Below, one piece after another: positions 1 to 8,243 of a DNA stretch of 64,000 nucleotides. Location of the stretch: contig CALJUX010000024.1 of the NCBI GenBank assembly GCA_937978655.1, positions 1 through 64,000 of the forward strand. The letters are read 5' to 3'. The translations under genes and the position numbers were made by a program. Origin of the DNA: an uncultured Chromatiaceae bacterium. Lineage in GTDB: Bacteria; Pseudomonadota; Gammaproteobacteria; Enterobacterales; Alteromonadaceae. The notes below the pieces were generated by a model. The model was not told the DNA's origin and did not search any database. It saw only the letters and a program-made list of their open reading frames with translations. Position 1 is the stretch's first letter, and each line of letters begins with the position of its first letter.

Positions 1-2
1 TC

Positions 3-704
3 GAGGATAAAACGCTTGGCCTGACTTATATGCAGCAGCGGTATTATGACCCAGTGATTGGACGGTTTTATTCTAATGATCCGGTAGGAGTTCGTGATAC
101 ACATAGCTTTAACCGCTATTCGTATGCTAACAATAATCCCTACAAGTTCACTGACCCAACAGGTATGACAAGCGAATCGAAAAATAAAGGAAGTGGTTTT
201 TGCGGTGTAAGTGGCTGCGACTATTCATATAAAAGTGGTGACTCTAAGACAGACTCAGACGATGATCCAACGTGGGAAACTTATATTCCAGGCACCGCCG
301 CTGGAGATTCCGCAGCTCAGTTTTGGGCAGATCGAGTTGTAACTTCAGAATGGTACGAAGACCCGACTGCTAGAGCAGGATTGTTTTTCTCAGTATTATG
401 GACTGATAAAACAGCTGCTGATACAGCTATGACTTTAGCTGGCGGCGGTATAGCGCGAGGGATGTCTTGGGCTATGGGGCCTGCAAAACAGTGGATAAGA
501 TTCGGTCCCTCCTATAGCAGGGAGCTTGGACAAAATATCCAGCTTTCAATTAGGTGGGGAGCTTCTCCTGCTGGCGGAGGGAAATACATTAAGCAAATTC
601 CTAGCACTACTATGCAAAGAGTGAATCAGTCGTTTAGGCAGTTAAAACTGCCGGGCTCCAACTGGAGGACACAAGATCCAGGTCATCTTCATTTAAAAAA
701 ATAG
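3..704 (+). CDS. Rhs-family protein, C-terminal end (5' truncated by window edge)
   Basis: Only the end of the gene is present: the reading frame is open from base 3, so the start lies to the left of the window. The first ~45 residues are the conserved Rhs core ending (LGLTYMQQRYYDPVIGRF, then a DPTG motif at about residues 51-54 of this fragment). In Rhs polymorphic toxins this marks the boundary between the cage-forming repeat shell and the variable C-terminal tip. The ~180-residue tip is Ser/Asp/Lys-rich at first, then has an Ala/Gly-rich hydrophobic stretch, and ends in a basic His-containing segment (DPGHLHLKK). I do not recognise the tip as a named toxin family. The DNA is clearly more AT-rich than the rest of the window, as is usual for exchanged tips. 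The neighbour 18 bases downstream is a candidate immunity gene. Confidence 0.85.
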   Translation, partial: EDKTLGLTYMQQRYYDPVIGRFYSNDPVGVRDTHSFNRYSYANNNPYKFTDPTGMTSESKNKGSGFCGVSGCDYSYKSGDSKTDSDDDPTWETYIPGTAAGDSAAQFWADRVVTSEWYEDPTARAGLFFSVLWTDKTAADTAMTLAGGGIARGMSWAMGPAKQWIRFGPSYSRELGQNIQLSIRWGASPAGGGKYIKQIPSTTMQRVNQSFRQLKLPGSNWRTQDPGHLHLKK

Positions 705-722
705 CATTAGGAGAGAAAGACC

Positions 723-1292
723 ATGGGTAAGATTACCGTTCAAGTAATTGGTAGTTTGGGAAAAAGTGAAAATACATTAAATGAATATGATAGCGAGATA
801 ACCTTCGAGCTGTTGAAGAATAAGCTTGAGAGAATAGTTGCAGCTATTAAAGATAGAGATGGATATGTGTGTTATGTAATGGGAATGGGAGCGCATCCCC
901 AAAAAACATACAAAAATATAAATAAAACAGTTGGCGTAGAGCTTGTTTGGTGTGTTTCACTTTTACCTAAATATGCACGCATTCTTAGTCCGTTTATTGC
1001 TAGCTATGCTGGTCTTTTTAAAGTATTTGACGCTGATAAAATATCTGATACTTTTCTTGCGTTAATAGAACAATCAATGGCTGGAATTTATGTATTGCCA
1101 AAATCTTTTGAGTCGAAATTTGTGTCTTTTGTGAAGAGTGATTCGATACCTAAAGATTATGACTTTGGCGTTAAACTGAACAGGGATTATTTTTATTATA
1201 TTGTTGATGCTGATAATGCTGAATCATCTACTGGGATGTATGAAATAGTTTCCTACGGTGTTGACGCAAGGTTTATTTCAAGTAGCTTCTGA
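723..1292 (+). CDS. Hypothetical protein, candidate immunity protein for the Rhs tip
   Basis: 189-residue soluble protein with no signal peptide or membrane segment. It is preceded by a good ribosome binding site (AGGAGAG, 5 bases before the ATG) and starts only 18 bases after the Rhs stop, so the two are almost certainly co-transcribed. I recognise no domain. The C-terminal half is rich in aromatic residues (for example RDYFYYIVDAD). Base composition is AT-rich like the Rhs tip, with many AT-ending codons unlike the genes to the right, which points to joint horizontal acquisition. A cognate immunity function is inferred only from position and size. It could instead be an unrelated cargo gene. 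Confidence 0.7.
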   Translation: MGKITVQVIGSLGKSENTLNEYDSEITFELLKNKLERIVAAIKDRDGYVCYVMGMGAHPQKTYKNINKTVGVELVWCVSLLPKYARILSPFIASYAGLFKVFDADKISDTFLALIEQSMAGIYVLPKSFESKFVSFVKSDSIPKDYDFGVKLNRDYFYYIVDADNAESSTGMYEIVSYGVDARFISSSF

Positions 1293-1315
1293 ATTATAAA
1301 GTAAGCCTATTTTTC

Positions 1316-1341
1316 GGACACCCAACCCGGTGTCCTTTTTT
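1316..1341 (+). terminator. Rho-independent terminator of the Rhs/immunity unit
   Basis: Perfect 7-bp stem GGACACC/GGTGTCC with a 6-base loop, followed by six T residues, 23 bases after the stop of the candidate immunity gene. Confidence 0.85.
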
Positions 1342-1343
1342 AT

Positions 1344-1505
1344 CCCCAAACCGAGCAAAACCACCAGCAGCCCGCTCAATCAAAACCAGTAGAACTGATC
1401 AGCATGCGCCAGCAGGGCTGGCAATTGGGTGCAGCGCCTACATCGGCTGATTTTGCCGTGATGTGGCGTGGTCTTAATGAACCGACAATCAGCTCGAAAA
1501 TCTAG
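1344..1505 (+). pseudogene. Possible gene remnant (short open frame, no start signal)
   Basis: An open frame ends at TAG 1503-1505 and reads like protein: it includes VELISMRQQGWQLGAAP and ends in GLNEPTISSKI. There is no ribosome binding site, and the only in-frame ATG (1404) leaves 33 residues. It lies between two terminators, behind the Rhs unit. It may be the leftover C-terminus of a displaced gene, as is common downstream of Rhs loci. Chance coding cannot be excluded. Confidence 0.25.
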
Positions 1506-1519
1506 AACCCAACCCCAAC

Positions 1520-1545
1520 AAAAAAGCGCCTTCCGGCGCTTTTTT
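1520..1545. terminator. Bidirectional rho-independent terminator
   Basis: Stem AGCGCC/GGCGCT with loop TTCC, flanked by an A-run on the left and a T-run on the right, so it can work on both strands. On the minus strand it lies just after the M28 peptidase stop codon; on the plus strand it closes the region behind the Rhs unit. Confidence 0.8.
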
Positions 1546-1567
1546 CAATCCAAAACCCAACCACAAC

Positions 1568-3271
1568 TTACTTCACAGTGTTGTAGTCTTTACCAAAAAT
1601 CTTGCCGAAGAACGATTCTTTGTTCCAGGTTGGACGTGCGGGTGTGTTGGCGATTTCGGTGCCGATGGCGTAGTTGATGTCGGCGAATAAGGCGCCGTAG
1701 TCGTAGCGGATGGCGCCGAAGTCTTTGGTGAGGCCGGCCACGTCATCTGTTGGTTTGTGGTAGTGTTTGGCGAAGAATTTGCCCCACACTTCACCGCCTT
1801 TTTGTTTCGGGTCGCGGGAGGTGAAACCTGTCATCAGGAACACCGACGGCACGCCTTGTTTGACCAGTGTGTAGTGGTCTGAGCGGGTGAAAATCGCCTG
1901 GTCTGGCATTGGATCGGCAGCCAGTTTCACGTCATATAAACCAGCAGCTTTTGCGACCACCGGGCCCAGGCTTGAGTGGTTGGCACCAAAAGCGACGATG
2001 TCGGCAAATGGGTATAACAGCACCGGCATGTCGAGGTTGACGTTGGCCACCAGCTTGTCGGCCGGGCGGGTTGGGTTGTGGGCGAAGTAGTCGGCGCCAA
2101 GCAGGCCTTTTTCTTCACCTGTGACCGCAACAAATAAAATCGAGCGTTTTGGTTTGACCGGTGCGTTCACGAACAGACGCGCAGTTTCCAGCAGGATGGC
2201 GACGCCAGCGGCGTTATCCATCAGACCGTTGTTGATGCGGTCTTTGCTGCGCATATCGACACCCACACCAATGTGGTCTGAGTGTGCGGTCACTACTACA
2301 TATTCGTTTTTCAGTGTTGGGTCTGAGCCTTCCAGCACCGCGGCGACGTTCGGGCTGCTGATTTGCTGATGTTCAGACTGGCGGCTGAAACTTACTTCGC
2401 CTGGCATCACAAAGCCTTTTGGCGCTTGTTTTTTCTCCAGCTGGGCATAGATATCTTTTAATGACTGTGGCGCTTTGGCAAACAGCGTTTCGGCTGGTTT
2501 CATATCCAGCGTTGCAGACAGTTTCAGCTGCGGGTAATCGCCTTCTGCCACGCCGTCAGCATGTAACCAGCGCACGCGTGGCTGGTGCAGGAATAAAGCG
2601 CCTTGGGCAAAAGGCCGCAGTTTTTCATCTTTTGGCGTATTGATAGTGATCATACCCACAGCGCCTTTTTCTGCGGCGGTGCGGGCTTTTAATGAGGCGA
2701 TATGCGCCGCTTCTTCACTTGGCAGCGATTCCGGGCGACCAGGCAGAATGACGACTACTTTGCCTTTGACATCAAGGCCAGCGTAATCGTCGATGCCAAA
2801 TTCTTTTGATACCAGACCATAGCCGACAAACACCAGGCCAGCACTGATCTCAACTTTGCCTTCATGGCTGCTTGGGCCTGTCATAAATTGTTTCGGGAAG
2901 GCGAAATCTGTCGCTTTGCCGTCAATGCTCAGGCTCAGTTTTGGGCTGGATTGCACCAGCTTGCTTTGTTTCATCGGTACCGGTTGCAGGTAGCCTTCGG
3001 TGCCGGCAGGTTTTAAGCCTAATTGCTGGAAATTGCTGGCAATGTAATGGCTGGCAATCAAGTGGCCTGAACTTCCGGTATCGCGGCCGGCGAGGGCGTC
3101 GTCGGCTAAAAACAGCATGTGTGCTTCAACGCGCTCAGCGATAGCCCGTTGGCTGTGTTCCTGATTGGCTGCTGGTGTGGCTGCCGCCGCTGCGGTTTGT
3201 GGCTGGCTGGTTTGTTGGCATGCGCCAAGCGCCAGTGCTGACCCGAGAGTCAGCCAGTGAATTGTTTTCAT
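1568..3271 (-). CDS. Secreted M28-family zinc metallopeptidase lipoprotein with PA domain
   Basis: 567 residues from an ATG preceded by AGGA; the longer upstream frame has no such signal. A lipoprotein signal (LALGAC, Cys18) places it at a cell membrane, facing the periplasm or exterior. After an Ala/Gln-rich linker come a peptidase N-terminal region, a protease-associated (PA) domain at about residues 140-260, and the M28 catalytic domain at about 305-530. The expected two-zinc ligands are visible: His330 (TAHSDH), Asp352 (MDNAAG), Glu386/387 (TGEEKGLLG), Asp414 (NLDMP) and His505 (YHKPTDD). Members are aminopeptidases or carboxypeptidases that release amino acids from peptides; the exact specificity cannot be read from sequence. 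It is a single-gene unit with a terminator on its 3' side. Confidence 0.92.
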   Translation of the reverse strand: MKTIHWLTLGSALALGACQQTSQPQTAAAAATPAANQEHSQRAIAERVEAHMLFLADDALAGRDTGSSGHLIASHYIASNFQQLGLKPAGTEGYLQPVPMKQSKLVQSSPKLSLSIDGKATDFAFPKQFMTGPSSHEGKVEISAGLVFVGYGLVSKEFGIDDYAGLDVKGKVVVILPGRPESLPSEEAAHIASLKARTAAEKGAVGMITINTPKDEKLRPFAQGALFLHQPRVRWLHADGVAEGDYPQLKLSATLDMKPAETLFAKAPQSLKDIYAQLEKKQAPKGFVMPGEVSFSRQSEHQQISSPNVAAVLEGSDPTLKNEYVVVTAHSDHIGVGVDMRSKDRINNGLMDNAAGVAILLETARLFVNAPVKPKRSILFVAVTGEEKGLLGADYFAHNPTRPADKLVANVNLDMPVLLYPFADIVAFGANHSSLGPVVAKAAGLYDVKLAADPMPDQAIFTRSDHYTLVKQGVPSVFLMTGFTSRDPKQKGGEVWGKFFAKHYHKPTDDVAGLTKDFGAIRYDYGALFADINYAIGTEIANTPARPTWNKESFFGKIFGKDYNTVK

Positions 3272-3361
3272 GTATGTTCCTGTCAGAGCGCGGCAGAGGC
3301 GAAGCCTTACCACTTTGTTTTTGTTGCGGACCCGGAGACGCCGGATGAGCCCGAGGCTAAC

Positions 3362-3394
3362 ATAAAAGCAAACATCCGCCCAAGTGGGCGGATG
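3362..3394 (-). terminator. Probable terminator behind the CNNM/CorC-type gene
   Basis: Perfect 9-bp stem CATCCGCCC/GGGCGGATG (3373-3394) with a 4-base loop. Read on the minus strand it is followed by the T-rich TTTGCTTTTATG. It lies about 110 bases after the stop of the gene at 3507 and before the M28 peptidase start. Confidence 0.6.
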
Positions 3395-3506
3395 GCGGTA
3401 AATGTTGCGAAATGTTGCTGCTGCGACGAAACGCGGGGAAACAAAGCCAGTTAGCAGCAGCCGCACCAACAATCCGTGCGGCGCGCCGTTGCTGTGGCCG
3501 GTTTTA

Positions 3507-4832
3507 TTAGTCCGCCAGAGCGCCTGGCATCTCTTCTTCGGCCGGCGGGTCTATGCGTTTGGCCAGCACTTTGTCGATACGTTTGCCGTCCATATCAACA
3601 ATTTCCAGCAACCAGTCGTCCAGCTCCACTTTGTCGGCGGTTTGCGGGATTTTACCCAGCAGCATCATGATGAGGCCATTTAACGTCTGATAACGTTTGC
3701 TGTCTTCTTCCGGCAACTTGCTGATGCCTAAGCAATCTTTTAAGTCGATGACCGGTAAAAGGCCGTCGAGTAAATAAGAACCGTCGTCGCGCTGTACCAC
3801 CATCAAATCCTGCTCAGCGGAATCGGCCTGATTAAATTCACCGGTCAGCGCGTCCATTAAGTCCTGCAAAGTCACTAAGCCTTTGAGGTCGCCGTATTCG
3901 TCAACGACAAACACCATCTGGCTGCCGGAGCTGCGGAAATGTTCTAACAGTTCCATGCCGGTTAAGCTGTCCGGCACAAAGTTACAAGGCTGCGCCAGCT
4001 GTTGCAGGTCGTTTAACGTACCGGCCACCGACTGTGCCAGCAGCTGCTTGGCGGAAATAATGCCAATTAATTCATCGGCGTGGCCTTTGCAAATCGGGAA
4101 CCGTGAATGCGGTGACTGCATCACGCGTTGCATGTTTTCGGTAAGTGATAATTCAATATCCAGAAACACGATGTCGGAGCGCGGTACCATTAAAGATGAA
4201 ATGCTGCGCTCGTCGAGGCGAAACACGTTTTTCACCATGGTATGTTCGGTATGTTCAATCACACCACTGCTGGAGCCTTCCTGCAGCAGTGCCTGAATGT
4301 CTTCGTGGGTGACATTGGATTCCTGGCTGTGGGCAAAACCGAACAGCCGCATCAGACCGTGGGTAGAGCCAGACAATAACCAGACAAATGGCTTGGTCAG
4401 CATGGCAAGCGCCAGCATTGGTTTGGCCATAATGCAGGCAATGGTTTCGGCGCTGATTTGGCCAATGCGTTTGGGCACCAGCTCGCCGACCACGATGGAG
4501 ACATAAGTCACGACCACAACCACTAATACGGTGGAGAAAATCGAGCTGAAAGCTTCGGACAGGCCATAACTTTGCAGCCACACCGAGAATGGGCCAGCCA
4601 GCACGGCTTCACCGAAGATACCGTTTAAGATACCAATCGAGGTGATACCAATTTGCACAGTCGATAAAAATTGCGTTGGGTCTTCCGCCAGTTTTAGCGC
4701 GATGGCGGCAGAGGAGCGGCCGTTGTGGGCCAGGGCTGTCAGACGTGATTTGCGTGCTGTGACTATGGCTATTTCCGACATGGCAAATAAGCCGTTTAAC
4801 AAAATCAGACTAACAAGTATGAGGATTTCCAT
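3507..4832 (-). CDS. CNNM/CorC-type membrane protein (DUF21-CBS-CorC domains)
   Basis: 441 residues from MEILILVSLILLNG; a start 9 bases upstream (MVYMEI) is possible, and neither has a strong ribosome binding site. Architecture: an N-terminal DUF21/CNNM membrane domain with about four hydrophobic segments (to ~residue 190), a pair of CBS domains (~205-330; motifs MVPRSDIVFLD and FVVDEYGDLKGLVTLQD), and a C-terminal CorC/HlyC transporter-associated domain (LLDGLLPVIDL). Family members, often annotated as hemolysin-like, act in Mg2+ or Co2+ efflux and homeostasis, with the CBS pair sensing nucleotides or Mg2+. It is transcribed alone, followed by a hairpin at 3362-3394. Transport function is family knowledge, not shown here. 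Confidence 0.88.
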   Translation of the reverse strand: MEILILVSLILLNGLFAMSEIAIVTARKSRLTALAHNGRSSAAIALKLAEDPTQFLSTVQIGITSIGILNGIFGEAVLAGPFSVWLQSYGLSEAFSSIFSTVLVVVVVTYVSIVVGELVPKRIGQISAETIACIMAKPMLALAMLTKPFVWLLSGSTHGLMRLFGFAHSQESNVTHEDIQALLQEGSSSGVIEHTEHTMVKNVFRLDERSISSLMVPRSDIVFLDIELSLTENMQRVMQSPHSRFPICKGHADELIGIISAKQLLAQSVAGTLNDLQQLAQPCNFVPDSLTGMELLEHFRSSGSQMVFVVDEYGDLKGLVTLQDLMDALTGEFNQADSAEQDLMVVQRDDGSYLLDGLLPVIDLKDCLGISKLPEEDSKRYQTLNGLIMMLLGKIPQTADKVELDDWLLEIVDMDGKRIDKVLAKRIDPPAEEEMPGALAD

Positions 4833-4950
4833 ATAAACCATAAGGTGACTGAGGAAAGCCGAGTATATCAAAAACTTTTGTCAGGTATAGGGGGCCATTC
4901 AGCGGGATGTCAGGTTTGGCAGTTGAACTGAGGCCAGTCTGCGCTAAAAG

Positions 4951-5610
4951 TCAGCGAAAATCCCAGAGTTGCTGTGGCGTCAGCACCAACGGTAGTGGCA
5001 CATCCCATGGTTCAACCGGCACAGCTTCCACTTGCTGGCATTGGTGCGCGAGGCCCACCAATAAAGGTTTTTGGCCGCACTGCGGCAAAGTCGCGAGCGT
5101 GCGGTCGTAAAAACCGCCGCCCATACCAAGGCGCTGGCCTTTGGCATCAAAGGCCACCAGCGGCATAAATATCACGTCGAGTTGCGCCGGTAACCCAATC
5201 GTCGTGACGTCCGGTTTTGGCTCACGGATACCGAATTTATTGCAGTGCATCGGAGTTAACGCGTCATAACGCTGGAACAATAAATAACCGGCAGTAACAG
5301 GATGCAGCACCGGCAGATACAGGGTGTTGCCTTGTTGCTGCAAATACTGCAGCAGCGGCGCGGTGTCGAGTTCGCCGTCGTTACTCAGATACAGCGCAAT
5401 ATGCTGTGCGTGCTGCAACTCAGGGAATTGTTGCGCTTGTTGCACCAAAGCTGCGGCGCATTCAGTCTGGAATTCTGTGCTTAATTGCTGGCGGGCTTTA
5501 CGCACTTGCTGGCGAATTTGCTTGCGCAGCGCTTGTTTGGCAGCGTCGGGCTGAAAGTCTGAAGATGGGGTAGAAGATAACGCGGGATTGGGCTGCTGCA
5601 ACTTAAGCAT
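4951..5610 (-). CDS. ygfA: 5-formyltetrahydrofolate cyclo-ligase
   Basis: 219 residues from MLKLQQPNP. The frame is open further upstream, but that part overlaps the 6S RNA gene, so the internal ATG at 5610 is chosen. The enzyme converts 5-formyl-THF to 5,10-methenyl-THF with ATP, returning a storage folate to the one-carbon pool. Visible family motifs are the basic N-terminal helix (KQALRKQIRQQVRKAR) and the C-terminal substrate/ATP loop GMGGGFYDRTLA. The first ~14 residues are a Pro/Ser-rich extension. It lies directly behind ssrS and zapA on the same strand, the arrangement known from E. coli, where 6S RNA and this gene are co-transcribed. Confidence 0.93.
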   Translation of the reverse strand: MLKLQQPNPALSSTPSSDFQPDAAKQALRKQIRQQVRKARQQLSTEFQTECAAALVQQAQQFPELQHAQHIALYLSNDGELDTAPLLQYLQQQGNTLYLPVLHPVTAGYLLFQRYDALTPMHCNKFGIREPKPDVTTIGLPAQLDVIFMPLVAFDAKGQRLGMGGGFYDRTLATLPQCGQKPLLVGLAHQCQQVEAVPVEPWDVPLPLVLTPQQLWDFR

Positions 5611-5619
5611 ACTCCGAAA

Positions 5620-5802
5620 GTGTTCTCCGAATTGCCGTGACCGGCGTAAGCCCTTGAACCAGAGGTTCAAGGCGGGAAACCAATCAGCACCGCAGGCTTC
5701 CCGGTACGGGCCGGGCTTGCACAATAGCGCTGGAGAAGAAACCCTGATGTAAAGAATTATCGGCTCAGGGACATCAGCCAGTCACAAACAACTCAGAGAA
5801 CG
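5620..5802 (-). ncRNA. ssrS: 6S RNA
   Basis: About 183 bases on the minus strand between zapA and the 5-FTHF cyclo-ligase, its conserved location. The 5' end reads GTTCTCTGAG and the 3' end ATTCGGAGAAC; these pair as the closing stem. The conserved segments GTCCCTGAGCCGATA near the 5' end and CTTGAACCTCTGGTTCAAGG in the 3' arm match the E. coli molecule, and the length is close to its 184 nt. 6S RNA mimics an open promoter and sequesters sigma-70 RNA polymerase in stationary phase. Ends are estimated by comparison with remembered E. coli sequence and may be off by a few bases. Confidence 0.93.
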
Positions 5803-5807
5803 TTGCC

Positions 5808-5813
5808 AGTATA
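5808..5813 (-). promoter_or_regulatory. Probable -10 element of the 6S RNA promoter
   Basis: On the minus strand TATACT is preceded by TGA, an extended -10 form, and ends about six bases before the inferred 5' end of 6S RNA at 5802. No good -35 hexamer is visible at the usual distance. It sits just after the zapA stop codon. Confidence 0.55.
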
Positions 5814-5838
5814 TCACCGGAATCCGGCGAAATAAGCC

Positions 5839-6096
5839 TTATTCGTCGCTCTTTTTCGCTTCCAGCAACTCATTGCACAAATTTAACGCAATCATCAGTA
5901 ACACATCTTCAGCGCCATGTACGCCCGGTTGGTAACGGGTGTTGCTGACGCGCGTTTCCAGCTCGGTCAGCGCCGCCTGCAGTTTTTCTTCCTGGCCGGC
6001 CGGGCAGGAAATTTTCATATGGCGGCCTAACACCGCGATAGTCAGCTGTTTTGGTTTATTCGGATTGGCGGCTGGTTTTTGCGCTTTTGGATACAT
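5839..6096 (-). CDS. zapA: Cell division protein ZapA
   Basis: 85 residues from MYPKAQKPAANPN; a GTG 39 bases upstream is rejected because ZapA starts near the Lys/Pro-rich segment. It binds FtsZ and bundles its protofilaments at the division site. Visible features are the N-terminal strand TIAVLGRHMKISCPAG, the Glu/Leu-rich helix EEKLQAALTELETRV, and the long C-terminal coiled-coil helix (LLMIALNLCNELLEAKKSDE) used for tetramerisation. The size is typical (E. coli ZapA has 109 residues). It is divergent from ygfB and upstream of ssrS, as in related genomes. Confidence 0.9.
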   Translation of the reverse strand: MYPKAQKPAANPNKPKQLTIAVLGRHMKISCPAGQEEKLQAALTELETRVSNTRYQPGVHGAEDVLLMIALNLCNELLEAKKSDE

Positions 6097-6167
6097 AGTG
6101 TCTGCTTTTCTGATGACTACAGCGGCGCTGGCCACTGTTTGGTTAATAGGTTCAGGGCGGTGCGCGC

Positions 6168-6196
6168 TTGGCGCTCAGAAAGCCCGGTGTTAGCAT
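6168..6196 (+). promoter_or_regulatory. Candidate sigma-70 promoter for ygfB-pepP-ubiH-ubiI
   Basis: TTGGCG (6168-6173) and TAGCAT (6191-6196) are separated by exactly 17 bases, in the gap between zapA and ygfB, about 30 bases before the ygfB start. Confidence 0.5.
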
Positions 6197-6227
6197 AGTG
6201 GCATTCACACTGCCTGATGATGCTGTT

Positions 6228-6809
6228 ATGCCTAAACATCCTTTAATGAATTTCGACCTCTGGACCAGCGCTTTAGACCAAAATGCGCTGATGGCGTCGG
6301 CAGCCGAGCTGCACGGCCTGATCGCCGGCATGTTAAGTGCCGGTGTCCCGGCGGATGCGAATCAGATTCTACCAGTTTTACACGACTTCTTAAACGACGG
6401 GCAAGCGGTCAATGCTGCTTTAAAAAGCCAGATCAGCGAACTCATCGCCGAAACGGCGCGTCAACTGGCTGACGAAGAGCTGGGCTTTACGCCGTTGCTG
6501 CCAAGCGACGACGACGCGCTGCCAGAGCGGCTCGAAGCGTTAGTGGAATGGTCGCAGGCCTTTTTAGTCGGTTTTGCTATTCAGCAGACCGATTTGTCGA
6601 TTGTCGCCGAAGAAGTGCGCGACGCGGTTGAACAGTTAACTGAAGTGACGCGTATTGATATCTACACGCCGGATGACAGCAGCGAAGCGGAAAACGAAGA
6701 GTCGTATTTCCTGGTGCTGGAACACGTGCGTGTGATGGTGCTGACCTGCTTCTGTGAAGTCGGCCAGAAGTTTGCGGCGGACGAAGTCGCCAGTCAGACG
6801 CTGCACTAA
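6228..6809 (+). CDS. ygfB: YgfB/YecA family protein (UPF0149)
   Basis: 193 residues from MPKHPLMNFDLW. An earlier in-frame start would extend into the promoter region and is not used. The helical UPF0149 fold is supported by ASAAELHGLIAGMLSAG near the N-terminus and the acidic, Trp-containing middle (LEALVEWSQAFLVGF). The acidic segment around PDDSSEAENEESYF precedes the last conserved helix. Molecular function in most species is unclear; in Pseudomonas aeruginosa YgfB is reported to influence ampDh3 expression and beta-lactam resistance. It is the first gene of the conserved ygfB-pepP-ubiH-ubiI run, 51 bases before pepP. Confidence 0.9.
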   Translation: MPKHPLMNFDLWTSALDQNALMASAAELHGLIAGMLSAGVPADANQILPVLHDFLNDGQAVNAALKSQISELIAETARQLADEELGFTPLLPSDDDALPERLEALVEWSQAFLVGFAIQQTDLSIVAEEVRDAVEQLTEVTRIDIYTPDDSSEAENEESYFLVLEHVRVMVLTCFCEVGQKFAADEVASQTLH

Positions 6810-6860
6810 GGCGTAGATCGCCATTACATCAAGAAGATACACTTTTTATAAGAGGCCCTG

Positions 6861-8201
6861 ATGACGCCGCAACCACAAATTCCGCTGGTGCCTGTTGCTG
6901 TGTATGCCAAACGCCGCGCCGCGCTGCTGGCCAGTTTAACCCCCGGCTCAGTGCTGGTGCACTGCGCCGCGCCGGAAGTTATCCGTAGCCGCGACACCGA
7001 TTATCCTTACCGTCAGGACAGCGACCTGCTGTATCTGACCGGTTTTCCCGAGCCGGAAGCCTGGCTGATTTTAAGCAAAGATGCCGACGGCAGCTGCCGT
7101 GAACTGCTGCTGTGCCGGCCGAAAGACGAGCTGGCCGAAGTCTGGCAAGGCCGCCGGTTTGGCCCGGCAGTAGCTGCAAAGCAATTTGGTTTACCGGCTT
7201 TGTGCAATGATGTGCTGGAGCAGGAACTGCTGCAGGCGCTCAATGGCAAACAGACGCTGGTGTTTGCCCAAGGCGCTTATGCGCAGCTGGACGAGAAGAT
7301 TTTCCAGACGCTGCAGACCTTACGTACTTACCCCAAACGCGGTTACAGCGCGCCGGCGCATATCAGTGATTTGCGCCCGCTAACGGCAGAACTGCGCTTA
7401 TTTAAAGACGAACACGAAATCGCCCTGATGCGTGAGGCCGGCCGCATCAGTGCCGGTGCGCATAAACGCGCCATGCAAATTGCCGCGCCCGGCGTTCATG
7501 AATATCAGCTTGAAGCCGAAATTCGCCATTTCTGCGCCATGCACGGCGCCCGGCAGCAGGCGTATAACACTATTGTCGGCGGCGGCGAAAACGGCTGTAT
7601 TTTGCATTACACCGACAACAACGATGTTTTAAAAGCCGGTGATTTAGTGCTGATTGACGCCGGTGGCGAACTGGCCGGTTATGCCGCCGATATCACCCGT
7701 ACTTTTCCGGTCAATGGCAAATTCACGCCTGATCAGGCCGCTTTGTATCAGGTGGTGTTAGACGCGCAATATGCAGCCTGCGCTGCGGTCAAACCCGGCA
7801 ACAGCACGCGTGATACTGTCGCTGCCGCTATTGCTGAACTGACCCGCGGTTTACGTGATTTAGGTATTTTGCACGGCGATCTGCCGACTTTAATCGCCGA
7901 ACAAGCCTGTAAAAAGTATTTTATTCATGGCCTTGGCCACTGGCTTGGCCTCGATGTGCATGATGTTGGCGCATACAAAGTAGCTGAGATTGAACGGCCG
8001 TTTGAACCCGGCATGGTGCTGACCATTGAACCTGGTTTGTATATTCCGACCGGCTCTGATTGTGACCCACGCTGGTGGGGCATGGCGGTGCGAATTGAAG
8101 ATGATTTGTTGGTGATCAAAGACGGCCACCTGAATCTGACCGACACTGTGCCGAAAACCATCGCTGAAATTGAAGCATTGATGGCCGGCCGGTCGTTTTA
8201 A
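6861..8201 (+). CDS. pepP: Xaa-Pro aminopeptidase P
   Basis: 446 residues. It removes an N-terminal residue preceding proline from peptides in the cytoplasm, using two manganese ions. It has the aminopeptidase P N-terminal domain (to ~residue 170) and a pita-bread M24 domain. Metal ligands visible in order are Asp266 (LIDAGGEL), Asp277 (ADITRTF), His360 (GLGHWLGLDVHD), Glu390 (TIEPGLYI) and Glu413 (RIEDDLL). An AGAGG ribosome binding site precedes the ATG. Length and position between ygfB and ubiH match E. coli PepP (441 residues). Confidence 0.96.
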   Translation: MTPQPQIPLVPVAVYAKRRAALLASLTPGSVLVHCAAPEVIRSRDTDYPYRQDSDLLYLTGFPEPEAWLILSKDADGSCRELLLCRPKDELAEVWQGRRFGPAVAAKQFGLPALCNDVLEQELLQALNGKQTLVFAQGAYAQLDEKIFQTLQTLRTYPKRGYSAPAHISDLRPLTAELRLFKDEHEIALMREAGRISAGAHKRAMQIAAPGVHEYQLEAEIRHFCAMHGARQQAYNTIVGGGENGCILHYTDNNDVLKAGDLVLIDAGGELAGYAADITRTFPVNGKFTPDQAALYQVVLDAQYAACAAVKPGNSTRDTVAAAIAELTRGLRDLGILHGDLPTLIAEQACKKYFIHGLGHWLGLDVHDVGAYKVAEIERPFEPGMVLTIEPGLYIPTGSDCDPRWWGMAVRIEDDLLVIKDGHLNLTDTVPKTIAEIEALMAGRSF

Positions 8202-8206
8202 CTGCA

Positions 8207-8234
8207 GCCACCAAAGCACAGCCACCAAAGCACA
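8207..8234 (+). repeat. 14-bp tandem duplication before ubiH
   Basis: GCCACCAAAGCACA occurs twice back to back in the pepP-ubiH gap, immediately before the AGGAG that serves the GTG start of ubiH. It looks like a recent slippage duplication. Confidence 0.9.
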
Positions 8235-8243
8235 GGAGCAGGT

